Assembly (NCBI RefSeq): GCF_017562075.2
Contig: NC_054084.1
Coordinates: 27,170,308 to 27,234,307 of the forward strand
Source: Anopheles merus
Lineage: Eukaryota > Arthropoda > Insecta > Diptera > Culicidae
DNA: 64,000 nucleotides
Direction of reading: 5' to 3'
This document shows positions 50,585 through 60,900 of this stretch, one piece after another. The translations under genes and the position numbers were made by a program. The notes beneath the pieces are model-generated. The model did not search any database, was not told the origin of the DNA, and saw only the letters and a list, made by a program, of their open reading frames with translations. Numbering within the stretch: position 1 is the first letter of the stretch; the number at the start of each line of letters is the position of its first letter.

Positions 50585-51050
50585 ATATTGCTATCCTGTT
50601 CTTGCAATGTGTTTCGACAAGTTTCATCTTATCATGACCTATATAGCCTTATAACTTTCTGAGCAAAAATCTATGTGAATGGTCGTGTGGTCAGATACGT
50701 GGGTATCAACACCAACGACCATAACTCAATTCTCACTTGCTTCAGTACTAGTGGTGTCCGTTGGAGTTTAGTAATTAAACAATTGTAAGTCCGTTCTAGT
50801 TCTAGCGATGCATAACTTCAATGCGAAACCATACAACAGTACAGAGGAAATGAGAAAGCTCTCCTCCAAGCGATGAAGCTCAACTGGTTGGGGTATCCCA
50901 CCAACAGAGAGCGCCACCAGCTTTTTTGCTATTTTTAGAATGCATGAGTCGTTTGCCGTCTGCTAAACGAAGTCTTTCTATATTCCGTTTAGGTAGAGAA
51001 CTTGAGTCGTTTAGAAGCCGTTTAGTGGTCGTTTAGTGGATTTGTGGCAC
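50585..51050 (-). repeat. Approximately 450-bp dispersed repeat, copy 1
   Basis: It matches, in opposite orientation, the copies at 56967-57428 and 56617-56966. Shared landmarks are the end CCACAAATCCACTAAACGAC, the inner GTATGGTTTCGCATTGAAGT (inverted here) and the far end GCAATATA. It has no coding capacity and no clear terminal inverted repeats. It may be a non-autonomous element or an old duplicated segment. Confidence 0.75.
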
Positions 51051-51494
51051 TTGGGTTGGTTATATGGGCTCTCACTGAAAAGAACGCTCGCTCGCGCTGT
51101 TTCATTGTATTTTCCTCATCCATTTCTTTTGGCTTGCGCTGCGCTGGATTGGTACCCCACTTGATTCCAGCGAGTTGCGCTGCGCTGGACTGAAACCCCC
51201 TCCCGCTCGTTTCTTTCTTAGCGCGCTGTGCGCTTCCCTTTACACGGACTTGGTGCACCCGAATCAAAAGAAACACTTTAACACCACAAACTTGGTTTAT
51301 AAATATTTTATCACTTTTATATCAATTCATAGCTTCACACAATCTTGCTTCAAACCACACACATTATTTATAAAAGACGCACACTTTTTCATTCTCTTTG
51401 CTAGTAGGGTAAAAAGAAATTGATCGTTAAAATAATTGATTAAATTTAAATGGTTGCGTTATCAACAGGCTCCTGCCGAAATCTGCCAATATAA
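51051..51494. other. Noncoding, no recognised gene
   Basis: It begins with GCGCTGCGCTGGATTGG and the related GCGCTGCGCTGGACTGA, a short direct duplication near 51128 and 51178. The remainder is AT-rich with no feature. Confidence 0.4.
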
Positions 51495-51716
51495 TCTGGC
51501 CACACTGGCATGCAAGGCAAAAGCTCGCTCGAAAGGTCAACAACCGTCGCAAAACGTCAAAAACGACCGTCGCCAGCGCCTCGAAATCGTTGCGAGTTTC
51601 GCTCGCTGGCGACGTCGGTTTGCAGTACCTTGCGACGTCGGTTTTGACGTTTTGCGACGGTTTTGCGACGGTTACCGCCAAAAAGCTCGCCTGACCAGCG
51701 GACCAGTGTGGCCAGA
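51495..51716. mobile_element. 222-bp GC-rich foldback element
   Basis: The ends are TCTGGCCACACTGG and its exact inverse CCAGTGTGGCCAGA. The inner arms AACCGTCGCAAAACGTCAAA (from 51542) and TTTTGACGTTTTGCGACGG (to about 51660) are also inverted, with further GCTGGCGACG complements nearer the centre. A single strand could fold into a long hairpin. This is the architecture of a foldback MITE. I cannot define its target duplication. Confidence 0.7.
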
Positions 51717-51946
51717 AATACCGATGTATATACATATATCTAGGGTTTGAAGGAAAAAATCTCAATTTTTTAATCATTGAACTGCAAAACTCAGCCAAAC
51801 AATTAAATCAATCTAAATAATCCAGCGAAAATCAAATGACAGCACGTACGATAACGTCCGTGAAACCGCTGAACCAAATCTAATCCATATCCTAGATAAA
51901 GGATGCATATTCTCGTGAGATGGAACTTTCATTTTGCGCATTAGCA

Positions 51947-51968
51947 CCCCCCCCCCCCCCCCCCCCCC
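51947..51968. repeat. C22 homopolymer
   Basis: An uninterrupted run of 22 C about 300 bp upstream of the MADF gene start. Its length may be unreliable in the assembly. Confidence 0.9.
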
Positions 51969-52076
51969 ATCCCGCTTAACATTTCCTTCGCTTTTACTTC
52001 TTTTAAGTTACGAGTTTTAACCTACCGAAAACTACCGATAACATTTTGATGCGCCTACCGAAAACCGCCAAAATAA

Positions 52077-52090
52077 TCTGGCCACACTGG
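52077..52090 (-). promoter_or_regulatory. Motif-1-like core promoter candidate
   Basis: TGGCCACACTG differs by one base from the insect core-promoter Motif 1 (YGGTCACACTR), the M1BP site typical of TATA-less housekeeping genes. It lies about 180 bp upstream of the MADF start codon, where a start site would be expected. The same 14-mer is also the end of the foldback element next door, so it could be a transposon end instead of, or as well as, a promoter. Confidence 0.35.
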
Positions 52091-52271
52091 TTGCGATGCG
52101 CCTTCCATAGAAAAGCTTTGTTTACGTTTTTTCGCGTGCACAACATACAACAAATCCACCCCAGTTTTCTGTGCGTTTTTCGCTTGTTTTATTCCATCGG
52201 AAGCGCATGCCGTTTATCCTCGGAAACACCGACGTCGTCGATCACAACCACCAGAGTGTTGCTGTTCAAAA

Positions 52272-53531
52272 ATGTTAGAAGAGATGCGGTACATAAAGCT
52301 GCCGGCGAAAACGTACCGCACGATAGCGAACACAAACAAGCTGCACTTCAGCCTGGACGGGTTGGGCGCCCCGAAACGCCACTTTGTGAAGGTGAACGTG
52401 GCGGAGTTTGTGAGCGAAATCAAGAAGCGCCCGATCCTGTACAACACCACCCACCAGGACTATCGGCGCATCAGCCTGCGGAACGACGCCTGGATCGAGG
52501 TGGCGCTGGCCATGAACCTGTCCGAGCAGGAGTGCAAGAAGCGGTGGCGCAGCATGCGCGACGCATTCATCAAAACGGTGCGCAACAAGAACGAGACGGA
52601 GCGGAAGGCGTGGATCCACTACCGGCTGCTGGAGTTTATGCTGCCGTACCTGTCCTCGCGGAAGGAGTGAGTAGAAGTGGGGTGGTGCGATTTGCGAAAC
52701 GGTGCTATTACATTCATGTTTGTCCACCTTTGCAGGGACTTTGAGGCGAGCAACGAGTGCAGCCAGTGTATAGAGAATGACGAGGAAATCGATTACCTTG
52801 AGGTCGACAGTGACGACGAGCTGTTCGATGGTACGATCGCCGTCTCGTACGTAACGCACGACGGGAAGGAGGTGTTCCAAGTGATGCACGCACCCATCAA
52901 GCAGGAAATACCCGTTGAGGACGAAACGATGCAGCAAGACACGGAAGAAGAGATCGAGGACGGCAATGAGGAGGAGGAGCAGCAGCTGCAACCACTGCCG
53001 TACAGTCCACTGCCCGGCCCGGAGTATCTGCTCGCGACCACCACGGACGACGAAACCGAGCAAGACGAAGCAGAGCTGTACGAAGAGCAACAGCCACAGC
53101 ACAACGATTATCCGCTCGAGTGGCACACGGAGCACCTGGAAAGCGACGGGCGGGAAATTGACGACGATGCGGAGCTGAACGAATCTCTACCAAGCAAGCG
53201 TTTGAAGACCGCACTTCCATCGGCATCGGTTTCGATCGCTTCATCGCCCTATCCCTCCCCGGTAACGGTGCAGCAGGAAGCAACTGTTCCACCTTTACCT
53301 CAGCAACAACCATCGCCGCCACCGCCACCGCCTCCACCGGTCCAGCAGGAGGAAAGCAAAGAGTCCGACGCACGGTTAGGCATTACCGATCCGGACGAAC
53401 GGTTTCTGCTGTCCTGTGCACCGATCCTGCGAAGGCTACCGAACAAGAAGAACCTGCTGGCGCGGTTACGAATACAGCAGCTGCTGTTCGAGCTCGAGTA
53501 CGACGAGAAGTACTGCTACGAGGGTACGTAG
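52272..53531 (+). CDS. MADF-BESS domain transcription regulator
   Basis: Two exons, 52272-52666 and 52736-53531, are joined by a 69-bp intron (donor GTGAGT, acceptor CCACCTTTGCAG), giving a 396-residue protein. Residues about 45-130 form a MADF domain, a Myb/SANT-like DNA-binding fold. It shows FVSEIKKRPILYNTTHQDYR, then AWIEVALAMNLSEQECKKRW and RSMRDAFIK, with the conserved tryptophans. A long acidic, Glu/Asp-rich linker follows, then a Gln/Pro segment with eight consecutive prolines. The C-terminal segment DERFLLSCAPILRRLPNKKN to about residue 386 fits a BESS protein-interaction motif. MADF-BESS proteins are insect sequence-specific nuclear regulators, often acting as repressors. The first ATG has a good context (AAAATG), and a second in-frame ATG four codons later is possible. 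The stop lies within GGTACGTAG, which also resembles a donor, so a further 3' exon cannot be excluded. The gene converges on Med17. Confidence 0.88.
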
Positions 53532-53646
53532 ATGGCGGGGGTTGGGGCTTAGCGCTGTGGTGGAAGAGAGACGTCCCTTCCAATTTCACCTTCAAGGCTG
53601 ATAGGTTTGTGCACACACACACACACATTCGAAGGATATTTTGTAA

Positions 53647-53652
53647 AATAAA
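53647..53652 (+). terminator. Poly(A) signal of the MADF gene
   Basis: AATAAA lies 116 bases after the stop codon of the MADF gene, giving a short 3' UTR. Confidence 0.6.
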
Positions 53653-53760
53653 TTATTATACATAGAAATACATATATGAGACGCTCTTGCTAACTTGAGT
53701 TAACAGTTAAAACCAATTTGATTCAATATTCTGAATGTATGTTCTTAAATTACTGTTTTT

Positions 53761-53766
53761 TTTATT
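53761..53766 (-). terminator. Poly(A) signal of Med17
   Basis: TTTATT on the plus strand reads AATAAA on the minus strand, 146 bases after the Med17 stop. The two convergent signals are about 110 bp apart, so the transcripts end nearly back to back. Confidence 0.6.
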
Positions 53767-53911
53767 ATTTAGGTTGTTTTTTTATGTTTAAATTGAATCG
53801 AAATGACAAATTTACGCGTTCAGTAGAGCTCGAATACGGTAGCGATGGAAGAATGAGTTAATGAATGAAGTGATCGATGATGCCATTGTTGCCAACTTCC
53901 GATGCGGATCT

Positions 53912-56013
53912 CTATGACTGGCTGGTGAGACTTGCCATCAGGAACTCCATTTTGTTGTGGAAATTCTTGCCCTCCATCTTATCAAACCGGACCTGTTAAT
54001 AAAAAAAAAAACAAGAAATGCATTAAATAACATACACTTTGAAACCCCCAAAATTGCGCATTTCTCAACCGCACCTCCTTAAAATGTCCACCCAAATGCT
54101 CCCAGTGGCGGCCCTGCACCAACGAACCGGGGAAAAAGTCCTTCGCCGGGCTCTGGGCAATAAACACCTTCACATCGATCTGCGAATCGCACCGCACCTG
54201 TACCGCAATCAACCGATCACTGTTCGGCGACGCCAGCACGCACGAGCTCGCATTGCCGAGCGGTTCCACCGACCCAATGCCCAGATGGCTGCTGCTGGAC
54301 AGTATCTGCCACGCCATGCATTTGGCCAGATTCTGCAAACACACGATCTGGTGCTGGCTAATCTGGCAGAGGATCAGATCGCGCAGCTCCTGCGGCTCGT
54401 ACGACATGTGCATGATGCGCCCGTCGCGACAGATACACTTCAGCGAGCGCTCCTTCACGTGAATCACGAGCGAGGTGCGCAGGTTCGCATCGTACCCGTG
54501 CGAGGTGATGTTAATCTTGACGCACGACATCGTCGGACTGTTCATCGCGTTCCAGTGCGAGGTGATCATCGGATCCCTCACGTCCCGCGCCACCGTATCG
54601 AGCACGTACTGCGTGCGGCGGCGCGTGAAAATGTGCTGCGCCTGGGCAATGATCTGCTCGAGCAGCGTTTGCGATTTCGTCATCTCGAGCAGCTCGTGCC
54701 GATCGTACGCCGAGGGACCGGCCAGCATACGCTTCTTGCTCGGGCCCAGCGGCCCGCTGGCCGGGTGCGGGAACGGGTGGTGCGTGTTTTTGTGGTGAAA
54801 CTCGCGCAACAGCTGATGCAAACTGTGCTCCAGCACGTGGTCGTGATCTTTGATCGGTTCCGAGCTGTTGTTCGAATCGGAGGACGTCGAGTGGCACAGG
54901 CTGATGATGAGCTGGATGCCCGGGAGCAGCGTCGCCCGGATCTGGTTGCCCACGACGACGTGCGGGATCGGTGCCTGCAGCTGGACCGCTTCCCGGGCCA
55001 GCTGGTTGAACAGCTCCTTGCAGAACAGCACGTTCTGGGCGTACTCGAGCGTCTGCTGCCAGGCGCCGGCCTGCGGAACCAGCTGCGTCGAGCCCATCAT
55101 GTTGACCGTGGCGGTGCAGAGATCTTCCTGGTCCTTCTGCGTGATGACCTTGATGAACGCCACACCCTGCAGCTCGGTCGGCACGTTCACGCGCAGCGCC
55201 GAGTTGATCTTCGGGCAAGCGACCGTCCCGGCGGCCCCCGAGCCGGACGGGCTAGCGGGCGGCGAACCGGACTCTTCGTCCTCCGCCTTCGTCACCTCGA
55301 ACATGCCCGGATGCATAAACTTCGAACCGGCCGTCCGGTAGCTTAAATCTCCGATGATGGTGTTGGAAACCTTCTTCAGCCTCCAGTTGCGCCGCAACCG
55401 CAGCAGCTCGATGTGGAAATCGGTCGAGTTGGAGCGGCTGACGCCCTGGTCGCTCTGGACCGCTTTCAGCCGCTCCACCCCACTTTGCAGTATGTTGGCC
55501 GCACTGGCAAGCGCTTTCTTGCGTGCGTACACCAGCACCATCTGCTTCACTTCCGGCGGTTCTTGCGGAATCGGATCCAGCACCATGTAGCGCTTTTCCT
55601 TCGCAATGTTGAGTACGTCCGACAGTACGCACACTTCCGTCAGCGCTTCCTTCAGCTTGTTGCGTACCGAGTCCCAGGGCCACAGGCTCGACTGGAACTG
55701 TTCCTTCGGGTCTTTCGATTCTTCCTCCTTCTTTTCATCCTCCTTTTTGATTGATTGCTGCAGCAGATCGATATCGCTGGAGGTTTTGCTGAAGTCGATC
55801 TTGGTGGCACACTTTGCCAGATGTTCCGAGAGAGTCGGTGGGCTACGTAGGGGAGAGGGGAAATGAGAAGCACGGTAATACGAGCGCGAGTTGTGTGTGG
55901 ATTAGTCGCCGCACGTCTACTTACAGCTGATAAATCTCTGTACCATCGTAGGCTATCTCCTGTATTTGATTTTCTATCGGTGCCTCGACACTTATGTTCG
56001 CCGAGAGCGACAT
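53912..56013 (-). CDS. Med17: Mediator complex subunit 17
   Basis: Three coding exons on the minus strand: 56013-55925, 55842-54075 and 53992-53912. The two introns are each 82 bp (donors GTAAGT and GTGCGG; acceptors CTACGTAG and TTAACAG), and the phases agree. The 645-residue product matches Mediator subunit 17, a head-module protein that links activators to RNA polymerase II in the nucleus. The N-terminus MSLSANISVEAPIENQIQEI and the block SLWPWDSVRNKLKEALTE (about residues 82-99) are characteristic. So are DFHIELLRLRRNWRLKK (171-187), followed by IIGDLSYRTAGSKF, and the C-terminal VRFDKMEGKNFHNKMEF. The length agrees with the fly protein, which is about 640 residues. Without the last splice the frame would run into intron sequence and end in an unrelated tail, so the short last exon (26 codons plus stop) matters. 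The start is the first ATG of the conserved N-terminus. Long frames antisense to it are shadows of its GC-rich third positions. Confidence 0.96.
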
Positions 56014-56280
56014 TTTGAAGCTGAAACGTTAGCAATTCCCCCTTAAATTGATTCTAATTAGTTCCGGACTGTCTTCGTACACAAAATGCAAGCTATTTTG
56101 TTTTTGCGGTTTTTGACAGCACCAACTCTACACAAAATGTAATTGACAGTTCAAGCGTTTGAGAGAAGTGAGCAATTTTTTTTGAAAAGTAGCTCAGTTC
56201 TTCATGAAATGCCGTTGATGTTTTCAAATTAAATTCATCTTCACGAATTTCTTTACCTTTTAAACAAAAGGCCCATCGAA
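56014..56280 (-). promoter_or_regulatory. Med17 upstream region
   Basis: This 270-bp stretch between the Med17 start codon and a retrotransposon remnant should hold its 5' UTR and promoter. I see no TATA box, and no DRE or exact Motif 1. Confidence 0.35.
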
Positions 56281-56610
56281 CTTCTGTCAAAATTATACGG
56301 AGTTGAGAGTACCCTCTTAGCCTCGTTTGAGAAGAAGATGCTCAGAAGGATCCTTGGCCCCGTATGTGTGAAAATACTAAGGAGGAGCTGCTATAATGAC
56401 GAGCTATACGAGATGAATGGCGACCTCACCGTCGTAAAACGTATCAAGCTTGCCAGGCTCCAGTGAGCTGACCATTTTTTGCGCATGAAAACGGACGACC
56501 CAGCCCGTAAAGCATTTTAGACAGTCCACAAAGACAGAGGAGGTATGGTAGACCCAAATTAAGGTGGCAGGATGGTTTGGAGGCGTTCGCCATAAGGGCC
56601 ATGCCTGTGC
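56281..56610 (+). pseudogene. C-terminal fragment of a non-LTR retrotransposon ORF2
   Basis: The frame from about 56290 reads LYGVESTLLASFEKKMLRRI, then LGPVCVKI and CYNDELYEMNGDLTVVKRIK with LARLQ. A stop then stands where the family usually has a tryptophan, followed by ADHFLRMKTDDPARKAF and two more stops. This is the conserved C-terminal tail after the reverse-transcriptase domain of mosquito non-LTR elements. It resembles the tail of the remnant at 48270-48960 but lies on the opposite strand. It is clearly inactive. Confidence 0.78.
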
Positions 56611-56616
56611 TCCATC

Positions 56617-56966
56617 GCAACCCAATTGCCACAAATCCACTAAACGACCACTAAACGGGATTCTAAACGACTGAAGCTCTCTACCTAAACGGAATATAAA
56701 AATACCTCGTTTAGCGGACGATGAACGCCTGATTCTAAAAATAGCACAAAAAAAAGCCGGTGGTTCCATCTGTTGATGATACCCAACCAGTGAAGCGCTT
56801 TCCTCGCTTTGAGAGCTTTATCCTTCCCTCTGTACTGTTATATGGTTCTTTATTGAAGTTATGCATCGCTAGATCTAGAACGGCGAAACGATTGTTTGAA
56901 TACTAAACTCCACTGTGAACTATTTGTAAAGAAGCAAGTGAGATTTGAATAATATTCGATGGTGTT
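56617..56966 (+). repeat. Approximately 450-bp dispersed repeat, copy 2 (partial)
   Basis: It starts GCCACAAATCCACTAAACG and runs through CATCGCTAGATCTAGAACGG. It then passes directly into copy 3 at CCCAAGCACCACAAATTC, so copies 2 and 3 form a head-to-tail pair. It is more diverged and lacks the far end. Confidence 0.7.
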
Positions 56967-57428
56967 CCCAAGCACCACAAATTCACTAAACGACCATTAA
57001 ACGGGTTCTAAACGACTCAAGCTCTCAACCTAAACGTAATATAGAAAGACTTCGTTTAGCAGACGGCAAACGACTCATGCATTCTAAAAATTGCAAAAAG
57101 CTGGTGCCGCCATCTGTTTGTGGGATACCCAACCAGTGGAGCTTCCTCGCTTGGAGGAGAGCTTTCTCATTTCCTCTATACTGTTGTATGGTTTCGCATT
57201 GAAGTTATGCATTGCTAGAACAAGAACGGCGATACGATTGTTTAAATACTAAACTCCAATGTAATCTACCAGCATTGAAGTAAGTGAGATTTGAGTAATG
57301 GTCGTTGGTGGTGATTCCCACGTATCTGACCACACGACCATTCATATAGATTTTTGCCCGGCAAGTTATAGGTCATGATTAGATGAAGCTTCTCGAGAAA
57401 CACATTGTAAGAAAAGGGCAGCAATATA
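56967..57428 (+). repeat. Approximately 450-bp dispersed repeat, copy 3
   Basis: Full-length relative to copy 1 (50585-51050) but in the opposite orientation. It runs from CCACAAATTCACTAAACGAC to GCAATATA. The pogo-like MITE begins exactly at its right end, at the TA. Confidence 0.75.
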
Positions 57429-57941
57429 CAGACGGTCTCCGAGATACACGGTAACTCTTATACGCGGATTCGGAGATAAGCGGTTTTTTTTAATTTTACA
57501 GTTCTTTGAGCAAATTGTACTAATTTGACTCATCAATTGTAAAATGCTAAATAAATTCCCTTGTGATCGATTGTTAACAACCATTTGTAACGATTTAAAA
57601 CTATTAGCGCCCGCGGAAACGCGTATAACAATCCTGCCATATAAATGAAACGTCATTCGAACCTCGGAAATGCAGATATGCTCTTGCTGGATATTTCTGC
57701 GGAACTGTTATACGCGTTTGAACGAGCCCGCGGACACGTATTTGCGGCCTTATATTTAGTCAGAATCTTATCAAATGTTAAATTATTCCCTAGTTCCCTA
57801 GTTCCTACTAGTAAAATTGCACAAAAATTAGTGATATTGTGACAAAAAATCACGAGATTCGACTTACGTGGAAATTCGAGATACGCGGTATTTTGCGGCC
57901 GTTTTCGGTCCCCATTTAACGTGTATCTCTAGGACCGCCTG
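57429..57941. mobile_element. 513-bp pogo/Tigger-like MITE
   Basis: The left end is CAGACGGTCTCCGAGATACA and the right end is TGTATCTCTAGGACCGCCTG, inverted copies of each other. Both are bordered by TA (57427-57428 and 57942-57943), the target site of Tc1/mariner/pogo elements. Inner phrases such as ATACGCGGATTCGGAG and GAGATACGCGG are typical of this group. There is no transposase frame. Confidence 0.8.
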
Positions 57942-57943
57942 TA

Positions 57944-60900
57944 AATATTTGCAACCGATGCTCAACAAATGTTGCTCAGTTTTGATACGCTCCGCAAAAT
58001 GCAGCGTGTAGCGTGCACTTCAGCAGATTAAACAGCTCCGTCGCTGTGTAGAGTTGCTTTTTGAAGCGACGCCCTTGACAGTGTAGACTTTCCTTCTCAC
58101 TTGCCAAACAAGAGGGCAAGCGTTCGGTCGACGTTCAGAAGTGCTCCGTACGTTTCAAGTGAAAAAGTGCATTGAAAACCATCTACCATCGAGTAAAAGC
58201 AGTGAATACTCTCAAAATCCGCCTCGAAACGTTTTAAAGCCAGTTCGTGCTCTACCGCAGCTCACACCGACCCTGCTCAGTGTGCTAAAAATTGAAGCAG
58301 AGAAAAGTGAACACTCCCGGGTAGCCCAAAGCAAAGCATCGCCATCTTTTTTTTCACACACTTTGTGGTGCTGGTGCGCATTATCGATTTTTCACCACAC
58401 ATCGGTTAGCACGAAAAGGAAAAATAACCCAACCCACCCGCACAGCACAGGGGGTTATTGAACGAACAATAGAACAAACTGTTTTGTCCGGAACTGTCCG
58501 GAACTCATCGCACCTGCCGCCCAAACTCCGTTTTTTCTTCGGCCGCTTCCGACGACATCGAACGTATTGCTCCGCTGCGCTCCACCTACACACATCCACC
58601 CTTCTACGCGCGCCATTAAGCCGTGCCCCGTGCGCCCGCCCGCTCGTCGACGATAATCGCCCAACCTACGACGACGGTAACCATTTCCACCACCACAAAA
58701 CGCAAAATCTAGTTTTTCTCTTCGTTCGAAACGCCCAGCAAAAAAAAAAACACCCGAACACCAGAAAACTACTATCCTCTGTATGATTTTGTCCGTTCCC
58801 GTCCGTTCCTCGATTAAAAGCGCTCTAACGACAGGAGAAAAGACGAACGAACAGGCCAAATGCAACCTACCTCTCCTTCGTGTCCCGATTGGCAATCACC
58901 ACCTCGCCCTCCCTTACTCACATCCACCGCGCGTGCTTGCTGTAACGATATTGAATTTTTGGGGAGAAAGATATTGATTCGATAATACCCCGAAAGCGCT
59001 GCCCAAGGACGAAGGAAAAAATCTTTTCAAATGACAATTCTTGAAATATGGAATATTTTTGGTTAGATTTTTGTATCATCCGGTCGCAGCTGCTGAGTTC
59101 AAGTGACTTAGCATGTTAAATCACTCTACCGGGTTTGTTCTTAAAATAACGGTCTTTCGTGGTGTGTATGTGTGTTCGCTCGCCCCCGGGTCACACATGC
59201 AATTTTTCATAACGCCTCCCGCGAGGGCTTAGGCCTGATACCCCCCCACCCATTGGGTCTATTCAATCTATTTTTTACCCCCTTTGCTTCTAATGCGTTT
59301 TTGAAGCGCATTTGCGGCGAAAATCTGTGTGAGATTTGTGCGCAAGCGCCGCACGCCACACCACTATCACGAACGACCTCCTACCTACCCACCTCGGCCC
59401 TAACCATTCGAACACAGCTCGTGATGAGGAAGTTCGTGCGATGAGTGAAATAATATTCAGTCTTTTCCCTTTTTTGTTTGGTTTTGCTCATTGCATTTAA
59501 TTTCCTTTCGTTCCTTTTTGGTTCGTCTATTCGCTATACCAATTGCGTGTGGTAAGCTGGTCTGTCCGACCGGTTTCCTTCCTGTGCACAACATTTGGAG
59601 GGTTGTTTAATAGTTGGCATCTGCCACCAGAAGCGTTCCAACCAGGTCTCGGGCTGCGCGCTCTGATGACCAGAGCAAGAGATCTATTTTCGAACGTGTA
59701 CGTCTCCCTGCCCTGTCTAATATGTGTTACTTTGGCGCAGTTTCGACGCAGATGATTGAACACTGTTCGTTTACAGCGCACTACCTTTACTGACACTACT
59801 TCAAGCATTTGACTCCCGTTGGAAAGCAGCAAGCTACGAAACCATTCGGGAAAATCTTCTCTGGAATATGCAGCATCCTTAAACTGATTGGAAAATTCTT
59901 CAAACCACTAGAACGATATCCACGAAAGAGCATGCCTTGACTGCGTGCGTGGTAGACACGTGATAAACTTAAAGTGAATAGCCAGAAAGAAAAAAAGAAC
60001 AAAACCACCGCCTGCTTGCCTGCTGTCCTATCGTTTTATCGTTTTTTACGGGGCTATACCTACCGAGTGTTGCTATACCGCTTCTCTTCAATGCTTCCTT
60101 TCTCCTGCTAAATGGGCACTGCAAAGACACTTCCCTTAGCTGTAAGCGAAGAGATTAAAATGCGTAATTGTTCCCGCTGCTACTACTATTACTACCACTG
60201 TTGTGGGCAGTTGTGCCGACCCCTGGACTTACTTGTTATACTACTACACTACGATTTTTTGGTAGCTTTCCTTCGCTTCCGCCACATCTCCCTCCAGAGC
60301 ACATTCGTCAAGAGATCCTACCATCCCACCGTCGTGCGCGTGTGTGTGTGACCGTCTCTTCTACATCGCATCTAATTTTCGTTCGTTCCGTTTCGTTACC
60401 GTTTATGCATCGAGTATAGTTTTGTTTTCCGTTTAATTTACCCGTGACCCGCAAACGACGAACCCCCCCCCCCCCCCGACGTTCGATAAGGATGACGTGA
60501 GGCCCCGCCAGAACGACGACATATAAAATACAACGTTCCAATCCTCTGACCCGCAAACTCAACAACAATGCATGGTGTTGGAGAACGAGCAAGCCGCTTG
60601 TGCACAATTAGAACCGCGTTCCTCCTATCTTCCTCGTAGAATGCAAGTCAACAAACACTCACTCACACACAAACACAAAACGACGATGCAACCAAACGCA
60701 AAAAAACAACTGCCCACTGCTCATATTCATCCATCACTGCGCCGAGTACCGAGAATTCGAAACATCCAGTTCAGTTTGTTGCAGTTAAGTTCTGGACGAA
60801 AATTTCAAGCAAACAATCTTCAAATATTGCGCGCCATGCTCTTACACCATTGCATTATCCTTCTGATGATGCGGTGAAAACTATCTTCAGAAAAACAGAT

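Larger units (their letters stand above)
51703..52090. mobile_element. Possible 388-bp element with the same inverted ends
   Basis: The right end of the foldback element (CCAGTGTGGCCAGA) and the sequence TCTGGCCACACTGG at 52077-52090 form a second inverted pair. The interior carries repeated CTACCGA motifs like those at 49399-49500. This may be a second family member overlapping the first, or one larger element with an inserted palindrome. Confidence 0.4.

Noticed and set aside
52046..52744. 232-codon frame over the start of the MADF gene
   Set aside because: It is a different frame from the MADF domain and overlaps exon 1. It is a shadow of that exon.
54039..55346. 435-codon plus-strand open frame
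   Set aside because: It is antisense to the main Med17 exon, is rich in Arg and His, and has no domain. The GC-rich third positions of Med17 keep it open.
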